Positions 10,634 through 22,213 of a DNA stretch of 64,000 bases are shown piece by piece. How positions within the stretch are numbered: the first letter of the stretch is position 1; every line of letters begins with the position of its first letter. This DNA is from Chaenocephalus aceratus (lineage: Eukaryota > Chordata > Actinopteri > Perciformes > Channichthyidae): contig CM043790.1 of the NCBI GenBank assembly GCA_023974075.1, positions 23,483,126 to 23,547,125 of the forward strand. Reading direction: 5' to 3'. The translations under genes and the position numbers were made by a program. The notes under the pieces were generated by a model. It saw nothing but the letters and a program-made list of their open reading frames with translations, made no database searches and was not told the DNA's origin.

Positions 10634-10994
10634 TATTGTAGCCTCCTATAAACCTCAAAAGTGCTGATTCTCTGTCTGTTACTTTAGATGAAAATAAGGA
10701 GCCACTCCCCACGCCCCTCTGAGAGATATTTGGTTAAAAAGAACACAATGGTGCTCTAGGAGGAGATTCAGGTGATAAGGTGGGGGGGAGATACCTTGGT
10801 TGGTTATTGGCTAATGGTTACACAAGACAAAAAAATCGTTATGACATCAGAAAGTGGCCAAAATCTGATCAGCTCATTTTCAGAAAAAGTGAGCGAATAG
10901 TTTTTTCTGAAACTTTCAGAATCACTTTACTGTACACAGATGGGACACATGTTTATGTATAAAATACATGGATTTTGCATAATAGGTGACCTTT

Positions 10995-11302
10995 AAATTC
11001 TCACTTTTAAAGTTAATCAATGGATTGCTACTGCCACTTGTATTTATCATAAGTCAATAATGTCTTAACTCAAAAAGCTAATATAGGCATAATTGGCATA
11101 TTCCATGCATGGCCTCCTGCTATGTGGTGTAGGTGGTGTGGAAATGTTTTGCTTATAGAACTGTAGTTCAGAAGCTTTGACTGTTGTGCATGTGTTAATA
11201 AAGTCCCTGAAGTTTCTAAGAACTAGAAGAATTGCAACTTATTTTGTGGAAAGACATTTCATTTGCACCTAATATTCAGTTCCACTAAACGCTTTGGTTG
11301 TT
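10995..11302. other. No supported feature
   Basis: Unremarkable AT-rich sequence between the MITE and the L2 LINE. No coding or repeat signal that I can identify. Confidence 0.6.
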
Positions 11303-13732
11303 CAATCAATCAATCAATGTTTATTTATATAGCCCAATATCACAAATGTTACATTTGTCTCAGTGGTCTTCACAGTGTGTACAGAATATCAGTATGACAA
11401 TACGACACCCTCTGTCCTTAGACCCTCACATCGTACAAGGAAAAACTTCCAAAGAAAACCCAGTTTAAAGGGAAAAATGGGAGAAACCTCAGGGAGAGCA
11501 ACAGAGGAGGGATCCCTCTCCCAGGACGGACAGACGTGCAATAGATGCCGTGTGTAAATTGAAAAGATAATACATTTGCAACATAGGTAGTCCAGATGTT
11601 TGGAAATGCATGTGTGTATAATAGGAAGATGAATCCACGAGGATATCCATCCAGGACCTATGATCCAGGACCATAGCCACGACTCAAGATCCAGCGCTCG
11701 CGATCCAGGACACAGGACCGCAGGATCATCCATGACTCCGGATCCCAGCGTATATAGACACCAAAAAGAAGGACATTTGGGGAAGCTGGGTTAATCGGAA
11801 CATGAGAGTACACGGGTATAGACAGAGAGAAGGAAGAAGTAAGATGTCCCCCGACAAACTAAGCCTATATCAGCAAAACTAGGGGCTGAATCTAATCAGC
11901 CCTAACTATAAGCTTTATCAAAAAGGAAGGTCTTAAGCGCACTCTTAAAAACGGATAGGGTGTCTGCCGCCCGAACACAAACTGGAAGCTGATTCCACAA
12001 ATGTGGAGCTTGATAAGAAAAGGCTCTGGCTCCCATTGTACTTTTAGAGATTCTAGGAACAACCAACAACCCTGCATTCTTGGAACGCAATGCCCTAGTA
12101 GGACAGTAGGGTATAATGAGTTCTTTAAGGTAAGATGGCGCCTGCCCATTAAGGGCTTTGTAGGCGAGAAGAAGAATTTTAAATTCTATCCTGTGTTCTA
12201 TAGGGAGCCAGTGTAAGGCAGCCAGAACAGGAGTAATGTGGTCCCTTTTCCTAACTCTGGTTAGTACACGAGCCGCAGCATTTTGAATCAGCTGAAGCGA
12301 CTTGATTGACTTCTTGGTACTCCCTGATAATAAAGAGTTACAATAATCCAGCCTAGAAGTAACAAATGCATGGACTAGTTTCTCTGCATCGTTTTGAGGC
12401 AAGATATGCCTGATTTTTGCAATGTTACGTAGATGGAAGTAGGCGGTCCTTGAAATTGATTTTATGTGGGCGTTAAAGGATAAATCCTGATCAAATATAA
12501 CACCAAGATTCCTTACAGTCTCACTGGAGGCCAAATTAATGCCATCCATAGTTAGTATATCTTTAGATAATTTGTTTCGTAGATTCTTCGGGCCAAGTAC
12601 AATAACTTCAGTTTTGGTCGTGTTTAACATCAAAAAGTTCAAGGTCATCCACGTTTTTAAGTCCTTAAGGCAGTCTTGAATTTTATTTAGATGATTAATT
12701 TCATCAGGCTTGATTGATAAATATAGTTGAGTATCATCCGCATAACAATGAAAGTTTACAGAATGATTCCTTATAATATTGCCTAACGGAAGCATATATA
12801 ATGTAAACAAAATAGGTCCGAGCACTGAGCCCTGTGGCACTCCATGGCTAACTTTGGTTTGCGTGGAAGATTCATCGTTAACACGTACAAACTGAGAGCG
12901 TTCAGATAGATAGGACCTAAACCAGCCTAAAGCAGTTCCCTGTATGCCAACTAAGTGCTCTAGTCTTTGCAATAGGATATCATGGTCGATAGTATCAAAT
13001 GCAGCACTGAGATCGAGCAAAACAAGAATAGAGACAAGTCCCTTGTCTGAGGCTATTAGAATATCATTTGTGACTTTAACCAGAGCTGTCTCTGTGCTAT
13101 GATGTGTTCTAAAGCCAGACTGAAAATCTTCAAATAAATCATTGTTTTTTAAGTAATCACACAACTGTTTTGCGACCGCTTTCTCATGAATTTTTGAGAG
13201 GAACGGAAGATTAGAAATAGGTCTATAGTTGGCTAAAACCTCTGGATCGAGGTTATGCTTTTTAAGAAGCGGTTTTATCACTGCTACTTTGAATGATTGT
13301 GGAACATAGCCTGATAATAAAGACATATTCATAATATTTAATAAAGAAGTGCTAATTAATGGAAAAACTTCCTTCAACAGCTTAGTTGGAATTGGGTCTA
13401 ACATGCACGTTGATGGTTTAGAAGAGAGAATCATTGAATGTAATTGTTCAAGGTTAATGGCTGAAAAGCATTCTAGTTTACTATCTAGTGTAATATTAGA
13501 ACTTACGATTCCGGGAGCTGTTGATAACACTATACTGGTCGAAGGCAAGAGGTCATTAATTTTGTTTCTAAGAGTAACAATTTTATCGTTAAAAAAGCAC
13601 ATAAAATCATTGCTACTGAGTGCTATGGGAATAGAAGGCTCAATCGAGCTGTGGCTCTCTGTCAGCCTGGCTACAGTGCTGAAAAGAAATCTTGCATTAT
13701 TCTTATTCTCATCTATTAATGAAGAGTAGTAG
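11303..13732 (-). mobile_element. L2-clade LINE, copy A, 5'-truncated
   Basis: Reads right to left. The 3' end at about 11303-11320 is a short (ATCA)n tail, typical of L2-type elements, preceded by the 3' UTR. The 5' end stops abruptly near 13732, where similarity to copy B (41803-45835) ends, so about 1.6 kb of the 5' part is missing. Copies A and B are nearly identical by eye and in the same orientation. Confidence 0.88.
11902..13602 (-). CDS. L2 LINE reverse transcriptase, 5'-truncated ORF2
   Basis: A 566-codon open frame on the - strand. The reverse transcriptase has [58 protein letters not shown] and the catalytic YADDTQLY around residue 287. It continues through the thumb region ([29 protein letters not shown]) to the family C-terminus ([11 protein letters not shown]). 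The endonuclease is absent through 5' truncation. The apparent start is an internal methionine and not the native start. The catalytic residues are intact, but the copy cannot move on its own. Confidence 0.85.
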   Translation of the reverse strand: MCFFNDKIVTLRNKINDLLPSTSIVLSTAPGIVSSNITLDSKLECFSAINLEQLHSMILSSKPSTCMLDPIPTKLLKEVFPLISTSLLNIMNMSLLSGYVPQSFKVAVIKPLLKKHNLDPEVLANYRPISNLPFLSKIHEKAVAKQLCDYLKNNDLFEDFQSGFRTHHSTETALVKVTNDILIASDKGLVSILVLLDLSAAFDTIDHDILLQRLEHLVGIQGTALGWFRSYLSERSQFVRVNDESSTQTKVSHGVPQGSVLGPILFTLYMLPLGNIIRNHSVNFHCYADDTQLYLSIKPDEINHLNKIQDCLKDLKTWMTLNFLMLNTTKTEVIVLGPKNLRNKLSKDILTMDGINLASSETVRNLGVIFDQDLSFNAHIKSISRTAYFHLRNIAKIRHILPQNDAEKLVHAFVTSRLDYCNSLLSGSTKKSIKSLQLIQNAAARVLTRVRKRDHITPVLAALHWLPIEHRIEFKILLLAYKALNGQAPSYLKELIIPYCPTRALRSKNAGLLVVPRISKSTMGARAFSYQAPHLWNQLPVCVRAADTLSVFKSALKTFLFDKAYS

Positions 13733-13796
13733 TTGGGATTGGGCTGTCAAAACCAAGGCCTTTGATTGACTCTCTCTCTCATGCTTTGAATGTTAT

Positions 13797-16700
13797 ATCC
13801 ATTAAATTACATTGCATTTAGCTGACGCTTTTATCCAAAGCGACTTACAATAAGTACATTCGACCAGGAAGATACAACCTTGAAGAAAACAGAATCATAT
13901 AACTACATCAGGTTTCATAGAGCCAAACATTTCAAGTGCTACATTTCAAGGGCTGTAGATAAGCCAGTCCTTTATTAGTATATAAGTGCTCTGTTAGCAG
14001 TTCTTTGTTAATAGATCTATTGCTCGAGGTGGAGTCGAAAGAGATGAGTTTTCAGTCTGCGCCGGAAGATGTGCAGGCTTTCTGCTTTCCTGATGTCAAT
14101 GGGGAGCTCATTCCACCATTTTGGAGCCAGGATAGCAAACCCACGTGTTTTTGCTGATGGGAACTTGGGTCCCCCTCGCAGCGAGGGTGCAGCGAGTCGT
14201 TTGGCTGATGCAGAGCGTAGTGCAAGCGCTGGGGTGTACAGTTTAACCATGTCCTGGATGTAGGAAGGGCCAGATCCATTCGCAGCATGGTATGCAAGTA
14301 CCAGTGTCTTGAAGTGGATTCTAGCAGTTACCGGAAGCCAGTGAAGGGAGTGGAGGAGCGGAGTGGTGTGGGAAAATTTAGGAAGGTTGAAGACCAGACG
14401 AGCCGCTGCATTCTGGATGAGCTGCAGAGGTCGGATGGCACATGCAGGTAGACCAGCCAGGAGGGAGTTGCAGTAGTCTAGGCGTGAGATGACGAGAGCC
14501 TGGACCAGAAGCTGCGTCGCTTTCTGGGTCAGCTGGGGACGTATCTTCCTGATGTTGTAAAGCGTGTATCTGCAGCAACGGGTTGTAGCAGCGATGTTTG
14601 CAGTGAAGGACAGGTTGTTATCTAGGATCACACCCAGATTCCTTGCAGTCTGAGTCGGGGAAACAACAGAGGTGCCGATGTTGATAGTCAGGTCAAGAGT
14701 GGGACAATCTTTTCCCGGAAGGAAAAGCAGTTCAGTCTTGTCAAGGTTGAGCTTGAGGTGATGAGCGGACATCCACTGAGAGATGTCAGCTAGACAAGCA
14801 GAGATGCGTGCGACGACCTGGGTCTCTGAGCGGGGAAAGGACAGAATTAATTGGGTGTTGTCAGCGTAGCAGTGGTATGAAAAACCATGCGGGCTAATGA
14901 CAGATCCGAGCGAGTTTGTGTACAGGGAGAAAAGGAGGGGACCAAGAACAGAGACCTGAGGGACCCCTGTAGTTAATTGACAAGGGTCGGACTCAGACCC
15001 TCTCCAAGTAACCCTGTAGGTGCGGTCTTTGAGGTATGAGGTGAGGAAGGAAAGTGCATAGCCTGAAACTCCAAGTTCTTGGAGAGTGCGAAGGAGTATC
15101 TGATGGTTCACCGTGTCGAATGCAGCAGACAGGTCCAACAGGATGATGATAGAGGAGAGGGAGGCTGCTTTAGCCGTGTGCAGTTCCTCAGTGACAGCAA
15201 TGAGAGCAGTTTCTGTGGAGTGACCTGCCTTGAAACCAGACTGGTGCGGATCCAGAAGGTTGTTCTGATGGAGATAACAGGAGAGTTGTTTTAAAGACAG
15301 CGCGTTCAAGTGTTTTAGACAGGAACGGGAGGAGAGAGACAGGCCTGTAGTTTATAACATCAGACGGGTTGAGAGTGGGTTTCTTTAGGAGAGGGTTTAC
15401 TCTTGCCTCCTTGAGACTGTTTGGAAAGTGACTAGAAGTTAGAGAAGTGTTGATGAAATGGGTGAGAAACGGTAGAATATCAGGAGCGATAGTCTGAAGG
15501 AGGTTTGAAGGGATAGGGTCCAGAGGACAGGTGGTAGGGCGGGCAGAGGTAATGAGGGTAAGAACCTCATTTGGCGAGAGAGGGGAAAAGGAGGTTAGTG
15601 TGCGGGTGGAAGGAGGGTCTGGTGACCCAGCGGTGAGTAAAGGTGAGTCAGAAAAAGAAGAGCGAATATCATCAAGCTTTTTTTCAAAGTGGTTAACAAA
15701 GTCGCTTGACAGAAGTGAGGAGGGGGGAGGGGCTTTGGGGGGGTCCAAGAGGGTGGAGAAGATGGAAAATAGTTTTTTGGGATTGGAATAGGAAGATTGG
15801 ATCTTATCTTGAAAGAAAGTGCTTTTTGCCTGAGAAATCGAAGCAGAGAAAGAGGAGAGGAGAGCCTGATAGGTTAGGAGGTCGTCGCGGTGTTTGGATT
15901 TCCACCGTTTCCGCTCTGCTGCCCTAAGGACGGTTCTATTAGCACGCAGTGCGTCATTTAGCCAGGGAGCAGGAGGGGACTGACGAGCCTGCCGAGATGT
16001 GAGGGGACAGAGAGAGTCCAGAGAGGATGAGAGAGTAGAGAGGAGAGTTTCTGCAGCAGAGTTTGGAGGCAGGAGTTGGAACGAGTCAGAGGAAGGGAGG
16101 GCTGAGAGCACCGATGAGGCAAAGGTAGAGGGGGAGAGGGAACGGAGGTTACGGCGGACAGGTGCAGGATGAGAAGAGATTAGTTTGTTATGTTTGGAAA
16201 GGGGTAGAGAGAATGAAATGAAGAAGTGATCAGATGTGTGGAGCGGGTTTACAGAGAGGTTAGAAGTAGTGCAGTTCCTTGAGAATATGAGATCAAGGAC
16301 ATTTCCAGCTTTATGAGTTGGTGGGGATGGAGACAGTGAGAAAGCAAAGGCGGTTAACAGAGATGTTAGTTCGTCTATCTTCCCTGTCTGGAGGTTGAAG
16401 TCTCCGAGAAGTACAGCGGGAGGGCCAGTTTCAGGGATGTGTGAGAGGAGATTATCTAATTCCTCCAAGAAGTCCCCCAAGGCGCCTGGTGGACGGTAGA
16501 GAACAACAATGGTTAATTGTATAGGATGGGTTACTGTGACGGCATGGAATTCAAAGGTGGAAGGAGTGCAGTTAGGTAGCTTGAAGAGGGAAAAGCTCCA
16601 TTTGGGAGAGAGCAGGAGACCAGTGCCACCTCCTCTGCCAGTGGGTCTGGGTGTATGGGAGAAGGAATATGCTGTGGAGAGAGCTGCTGGGGTGGATGTG

Positions 16701-17030
16701 TTGGATGGAGTAATCCACGTCTCAGTGAAAGCAAGGAAATCCAGGGTCTGCAGGGAGGCGTAGCCAGAGATGAAGTCAGCTTTAGGAACAGCTGACTGGC
16801 AGTTCCACAGGCCACCTGAAACTAGATGTTGAATCTCAGTGGAGCACGTGGGATAGACGAGAGCAGGCCGGTTATAGCGATTAGGAGATACACGGGGCCA
16901 GTGATAATTGCGAGAAGACACATGAACAGGAATGGAGAAAATACACATGATTATAGCATGAGGGGCTAGAAAAGTAAATAAAATAAAATAAGACACCATG
17001 CGGTAATTAGCTCAATCAGAGTAGGATTTG
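13797..17030 (-). mobile_element. Second L2-type LINE, nearly full length, decayed
   Basis: The 3' end at about 13797-13870 has the widespread teleost LINE tail (tttagctgacgcttttatcc, then gcgacttacaa). Endonuclease and reverse transcriptase lie upstream on the - strand to about 17000. The family differs from copies A/B, with a proline/serine-rich spacer between endonuclease and RT. Only about 65 bp separates it from copy A. Confidence 0.85.
14017..16999 (-). pseudogene. L2-type LINE ORF2: endonuclease-RT, frameshifted, active site altered
   Basis: The first part (16999 down to about 15300) holds the endonuclease: LAFTETWITP, GRGGGTGLL, LLGDFNLQ and HTSDHFFISF. It is followed by a linker and the start of RT (PLKKPTLNPSDVINYRPVSLLPFLSK). 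A one-base shift near 15300 moves the RT to another frame (15309 down to 14017: [29 protein letters not shown]). The active-site box reads YADN instead of YADD, and GVPQGS has become GVPQVS. Both are unexpected at near-invariant positions. The C-terminal thumb ([33 protein letters not shown]) is preserved. The frameshift and the lost aspartate make it inactive. Confidence 0.85.
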
Positions 17031-17051
17031 CCTCCTCTTTGCCACCCTCGT

Positions 17052-17119
17052 GACTCCAGCAGGACTCCAATGTCTTTGTCAGTCTTACTCCAGCAGGACT
17101 CCAATGTCTTTGTCAGTCT
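17052..17119 (+). repeat. 34-bp tandem duplication
   Basis: Two adjacent copies, period 34, of a unit starting gactccagcaggactccaat and ending tcagtct, just beyond the 5' end of the LINE. Confidence 0.85.
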
Positions 17120-18314
17120 GGCTGGCTCTGCATTGCAGTTCAAAGACACGACTCAGAAAAAAAAGAGATTCATTCATTGCCTTTATTTAGACCTCTGTGT
17201 GAGGGAAGACCATTGTTTTCACTGGCACCAAGAAACCACAGCCACACTGTGATAGACATGTCCATTCATATGAATGTTAGTGTCTGTGCATGTGTGGAGC
17301 ACAGCAGCAAAATAAAAAGAACTGGAGAACACAGAGACAAGCAGAGCAAAGACCAGACAGGGAGATGTAATCCTTTTATTAGAAAGACAAGTCAATTACC
17401 TGTGGAGAGGCACACATCTCTTGAATAATTCTGTCCACAATAACCATTCACTATTAAACCTTAAATACTGCAGGCTTACTTTTGGTTTCACTGCATAATG
17501 AGCACATTGGGTATGCCAGTCAAGCATAAGTTGCCCATTGTAAAAGCAGCAGTACAATAGCTCGTGTAACTGATGCTTTGTACTTCCAAACCTTTGTTTT
17601 TGTGAAGGCCATCAGAGTGTTCTGAGCTACAGTCTTTAGAGATGGAATACTGTTCACATCATCCACCAGATTATTTCTGTTTATTTAAGATTGTTTACCT
17701 AGTAGTAAGGAAAGCTGTGATGTTCCAACCTCATCTGTGTTTTAAGCTACATTACATACATGATATTGTACCAAATCCTGGTATAAACATTGGATAATTC
17801 AAGAATTAATGTGCAATGTGACTACCTCTGATTTGGATGAGCTGGTCCTAAATACGATAATTACAGTCATTGGTTTTAGTATTAAGCACCAACATGAAAC
17901 TGTGATTAGGGTAATGCCTTTAAATGTAAGTTTTACTGCCGGAGCTTCATTTATTACCAAAACAGTGTCAGCAGAACTCTACAAACAGGTGGGAATGGCA
18001 TTAAAGGAGCCGTGAGGGCTAAGAGGTTTTCTGTCCAAGCCCACCAGATGAATAGACTGACTGGCTCTTTTCTTACAGTATACAAATAAAACCTAATTGC
18101 ATTTTGTTAGAGTAGGATCTTTCTGAAAAATAACCTATTCAGCAAAAATAATTGTTCCTTTTGCCTTCCCGAGTCAATAAAAAGGCTTTATTTTTTTCTT
18201 GAATGTATAAGAATATATTTTTTGTGACCTGTAATTACAGACAAAAGTAAAAAGCAGAAAGCATTATTGGAACAGACTTATTTTGTTCTTTCAATGTTTT
18301 CTCCACATACAGTA
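17120..18314. other. No supported feature
   Basis: Intergenic or intronic AT-rich DNA. Short frames such as 17809-18015 have no recognisable domain. Confidence 0.55.
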
Positions 18315-18470
18315 AGGTGGTCTAGATGCCTATGTCACTATGACCAACGTCCATCCTATTATCCTAAATGAAATATCTCAGGAATGCTTTGATGGATTTT
18401 ATTTTTTTTATTTGGCACGGACATCTTCTTGGACTCAGTAATGAACTGATTAGAACGTTTGGACAGACCT
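18315..18470. repeat. Fragment resembling a common teleost interspersed repeat
   Basis: The phrases ctcaggaatgctttgatgga and cttggactcagtaatgaact recall a dispersed fish repeat that I know from general experience. No termini are visible, so the class is not determined. Confidence 0.35.
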
Positions 18471-18897
18471 TACCTTGGATCTTACCTGCAATTTAACTAT
18501 TTGGAGGAGGCATTCAACTCCAAGACATCATTTATTTCAAAACCTTTTGTGTTACAGCTTACTATACACTGCAGTGCCTGTTTTTTTTTCTTCTGTGCAA
18601 TATCTATCTGTTTTCACTTTTGTAATAAGTCATTTTTGAAAGTGACATTGCTAGCTGTGGATGTCCTACACAATGATTACACCACACAAGGACATTTGAC
18701 CATGAGAGGGCTTGTTTTAGCAGTATTACAGTACCATGGTTTTTTGAAAGACAGCCTCTAGCAATTTGCTTGTGATGAACAAAGTGAGTAATAAGTTCTA
18801 GTAAGCATCAAAGTCGTGTTGTTAAAATCAAATCCAAACCAGATATTCAGTATTAATTAAATATTCTTTGATAGTTGTGTGTAGATGTAAAAATATT

Positions 18898-19140
18898 AGG
18901 GCTGTCAGTCGATTAAAATATTTAATCGCGATTAATCGCATGATTGTCCATAGTTAATCGCGATTAATCGCACATTTTTTATCTGTTCTAAATGTACCTT
19001 AGAGGAATATCTTTCCAGTTTTTAATACTCTTATCAACATATGAGTGGACAAATATGCTTTATGCTAATGTTTATTATCATTTGAACATTACAAATATTC
19101 GCCTCAATTCAACCTGGAACCTCTCTCATACAATACAAAT

Positions 19141-19221
<81 letters not shown>

Positions 19222-19809
19222 TGGATCGTTGGAGCTATGTGCAACTCAAGGCATATGCTCGAACGGGAGCTGCCTGGACGCTGCAATCATGTTGTGCACT
19301 ATCCGTGCTGAGTGTGCTGACTTTTCGTACAATGTCCCACTGTCTGGCTACCTGCATAAAGTCAAGTGCTCGGCACAGTTGTGTGGATAGAGCGCTCCTC
19401 TGTTTTCATTTAAACAGCTCCTTATATCCGTTAGCGCAGCTAGCTAGCACCAGATGCTAACAACAACAATAGCCGCGTTCACACTGCGGTACGGTAATGC
19501 ACGTAAGGTCTCTCTCTCGCTCGCTCGGGCCACACATACACACACCCTCCCGGTCCCCCCGATGGCCAGTCGGTGCCTGCCGGTGAGCGTGGAAGTGTGG
19601 TCTGCCACAAGCGGGCGGCAGGAGCGGGGCTGTCAGCATCAGCGGGGCTGTCAGCATCAGCTTGTAGATGGTATTTTAAACTCGATGCGCTCTGAAACTA
19701 CGGGGCGGCCGAGGAAAATAAATACACATGCGTTAATCGCATTAAAATAATTAGTGGCGTTAATTTTTTTTGCGTTAACGCGTTATTAACGCGTTAACTT
19801 GACAGCCCT
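18898..19809. mobile_element. Non-autonomous DNA transposon with AGGGCTGTCA termini (hAT-like)
   Basis: Terminal inverted repeats agggctgtca / tgacagccct, with AT-rich palindromic subterminal motifs (gcgattaatcgc on the left, gcgttaacgcgttaataac-type on the right). Flanking 8-mers (aaaatatt and aaataata) agree only partly, so the target duplication is eroded or obscured. The interior holds a (TG)n tract and no transposase. Family assignment to hAT is by terminal style only. Confidence 0.6.
19142..19220 (+). repeat. (TG)n microsatellite, ~79 bp
   Basis: Uninterrupted TG dinucleotides inside the hAT-like element. Confidence 0.98.
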
Positions 19810-20544
19810 AAATAATATCCCTTTTTAAGCAAGATTGTCCCAAGTGGCCCTCTTATTCTGAAGCCTTACTGTAAGTATGGCCAATTCTCCATCATCTCTA
19901 ACTGTAAGGAGAAAGACAGCCTAGCTGAAGTGAAGATGCAGCTTTTTCAAAGCTATATTTGATGTTAGTTTTGTTAAGTTTTAGGAAAACATCTTCCTTC
20001 TGCTTGTGTTCCCACAGGTTTTCAAGTAGACAGTTAATTTACTTCACAAAAGTTGGCAGCACAGGATATTTAAAGTTTGGATATGTTGCCCTGTTTTCTT
20101 TTTACTTATCTTAAACACTGTTTTGGTAGAGCAGTTAAGCAGCTAATGTACAGACATGAACAGTGCAGCAGTTGCTACAGTATCTTCTATAAAAATAATT
20201 GTCAACTTTAGTCTGGAACCAGTTCACCTCAGATAGAGAATTAGCCCAATCGGATACTAATCAACCAATCAGTGACTGATTAGCTGATGGCATGTCATGA
20301 TGACTTTATAACGGCCTCATTATCTTTTACCTGTCTGAAAGAGGAAACAATTGCTGTCCTTTTGTCAATAAGGTAAATCATATCATGGTATGGATAAAAG
20401 GCTAGCGTTGTTCACCTACATTATACATTATTCCTATAAAACCGATGAGGTAGGCAATAAGGCCTGTTGGCCATCTGCAATGAGAGCTCAACTTCTTCTG
20501 GATGTGTCCCAGCCAGTCTGCAGAGGGGCTGTTGTCTTGATCCC
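19810..20544. other. No supported feature
   Basis: Non-coding sequence with no identifiable gene or repeat. Confidence 0.55.
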
Positions 20545-20790
20545 TTAAAGGTCACCTATAATCCACTCTTCATGTCTTTTATACATACACATGTGTCCCC
20601 TCTGTGTAAAGAGATTCTGAACGTTTCAGGAAAAAAGATTCGCTCACTTTTTGTTGTGATCCATTTATATAAAAACCTGTCTGAAAATTAGCTGATCAGA
20701 TTGTGGCCACTTTATGATGTCATAATGATTTTTTAGCTTGTGTAACCATTAGCCAATCACCAACCAAGGTAACAGAAATCTCAAAACTGT
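20545..20790 (-). mobile_element. Truncated MITE copy, same family as 9133-10994
   Basis: Starts ttaaaggtcacctata at a TTAA and follows the right half of the 9.1-11 kb MITE in reverse orientation (acacatgtgtcccctctgtg, gctgatcagattgtggccac). It breaks off near 20790, where the modular repeat family begins, so the other end is missing. Confidence 0.65.
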
Positions 20791-22213
20791 CTCATAGATG
20801 TCGAATGGACTGTTAGTACACGTGAAGTTTGAGCACTTTTTGAACATTTTCATAGGAGTTATACATTACATTAGGAGGTTACATTACTCTCTCTCTTCTC
20901 TTGATCGCCCTCTCTCTTCTCTTGATCACCCTCTCTCTCTTCTCTTTATCGCCCTTTCTCTCTCTCTTCTCTTGCTTGCCCTTTCTCTCTCTCTTCTCTT
21001 GATCGCCCTCTCTCTCTCCTCTTGATCTCCCTCTCTCTCTTCTCTTGATCGCCCTCTCTCTCTTCTCTTGATCACCCTCTTTCTCTTCTCTTGATCGCCC
21101 TCTCTCTCTTCTCTTGATCGCCCCCTCTCACAGGAGAACACTTCACTGTAGGGTTTCTGCCATGTCTCCACTTTAGTTTGACTCTCTCTCTTCTCTTCTC
21201 TCTCTTCTCTTGCTCGCCCTCTCTTCTCTTGATCGCCCTCTCTCTCTTCTCTTGATGACCCTCTCACTCTTCTATCACCCTCTCTCTCTTCTCTTGATCG
21301 CCCTCTCTCTTCTCTTGATTTTCCATGGAAACGGCATATGATGACACCCCATAATTGACGAAGAGCTGTTGAGGGCAGGACCATTAACCATTATCTGAAG
21401 TCTGCTGCTCTGAGCATGTCAGTTGGAGTTATGACATCATCGTGTTCCATGACACAGGTGTTTATATTTGTGACCTGCTCTATCGAAATCAGTCGCATTG
21501 ACCCGAAGACATATTTTGAGTTGTAAACACTGCTGGAAAGAGGATATTCCTAGATTTCTAATGATATCAGGATTGTTTTTGTACTCCAAATATTAAGCGA
21601 AATATTTCACATTATATAATGACTGTCACCGAGTCCTAATTTTGAGGAAAAGGCCTTCAAAGTTTTCTCTTTTCTGGAATCCATCGATCTGATTGATTAT
21701 TAGCGGAGCAAATGATCAAAATACTACGGAGGGAAAATATTTTCGTTTGGATTACTGGTCTGGGGGAAGCTCGCGAGTGTGTGTGCGTGTGTATACATGT
21801 GTGTGTGTGTTTGTGTAATTTTGCGTTTGTGTGTATTGCGTTTGTTTCCCGGGGAAAACCCTCACGAGAAACACCGGCTGTTGTTATGCCTGCTGTGACA
21901 TTAAATTACTCCATTCTCCGCTTGTAATTATGCCGTTACAAGCTTCAAAGTTGTATTTATCATCTGAATTTGCCGAAACAAGTTTAATATTCTGAAAGCC
22001 AAGACTTTGTTTAATTGAAATCAGATCAAACAAACTGTACGTTTTGTTGAAGAACCGTAACAGATATCGGTGAAATTTCAAAGCGTGAAGCATCTCAAGG
22101 ACCTTGAGTATCTGAAGTGTGCTTTTTGTGTACTTTCTGGTCAATAATGTGGCCTTTTTGGAAGATTAACTAAAGGTGTGCGGCTGCTGCTGTGAGGAAA
22201 TATCAGCCTGAAA
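20791..22213 (+). mobile_element. Modular repeat family, copy 1 (Helentron-like?), expanded by minisatellite
   Basis: Left part 20791-20870 contains the module ctcaaaactgtctcatagat...gagcactttttgaacatttt. The right part, 21322-22213, contains the gacatcatcgtgttccatga and ggtgtgcggctgctgctgtg segments shared with copies 2 and 3. A CT-rich minisatellite lies between them. Copy 2 starts immediately after this copy, at ctagagaatgcaattcc, so they stand head to tail. Confidence 0.55.
20885..21322 (+). repeat. CT-rich minisatellite, ~24-bp unit ctctctcttctcttgatcgcc
   Basis: Two blocks, about 20885-21126 and 21181-21322, of a degenerate unit of about 24 bp, separated by about 55 bp of unique sequence. 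The long - strand frame across it (REEREGDQEKRGR repeats) is a product of the repetition and not a gene. Confidence 0.85.

Larger units (their letters stand above)
9133..10994. mobile_element. MITE-like element, split by a SANT-domain element
   Basis: The left end reads tttagaggtcccctattat and the right end is its approximate inverse, ataataggtgacctttaa. A related copy lies inverted at 20545-20790. The flanks look TTAA-like (exact only on the right), so a TTAA-targeting family (Kolobok or piggyBac type) is possible. Another element occupies 9245-10633, so the MITE itself is about 470 bp. Confidence 0.6.

Noticed and set aside
13349..13729. + strand frame of 126 codons, also seen at 43801-44181
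   Set aside because: Both are antisense shadows of the same L2 ORF2 segment. The recurrence comes from the LINE.
20926..21384. A 152-codon - strand frame rich in Arg/Glu repeats
   Set aside because: It is a translation of the CT-rich minisatellite. No frame is preserved outside the array.
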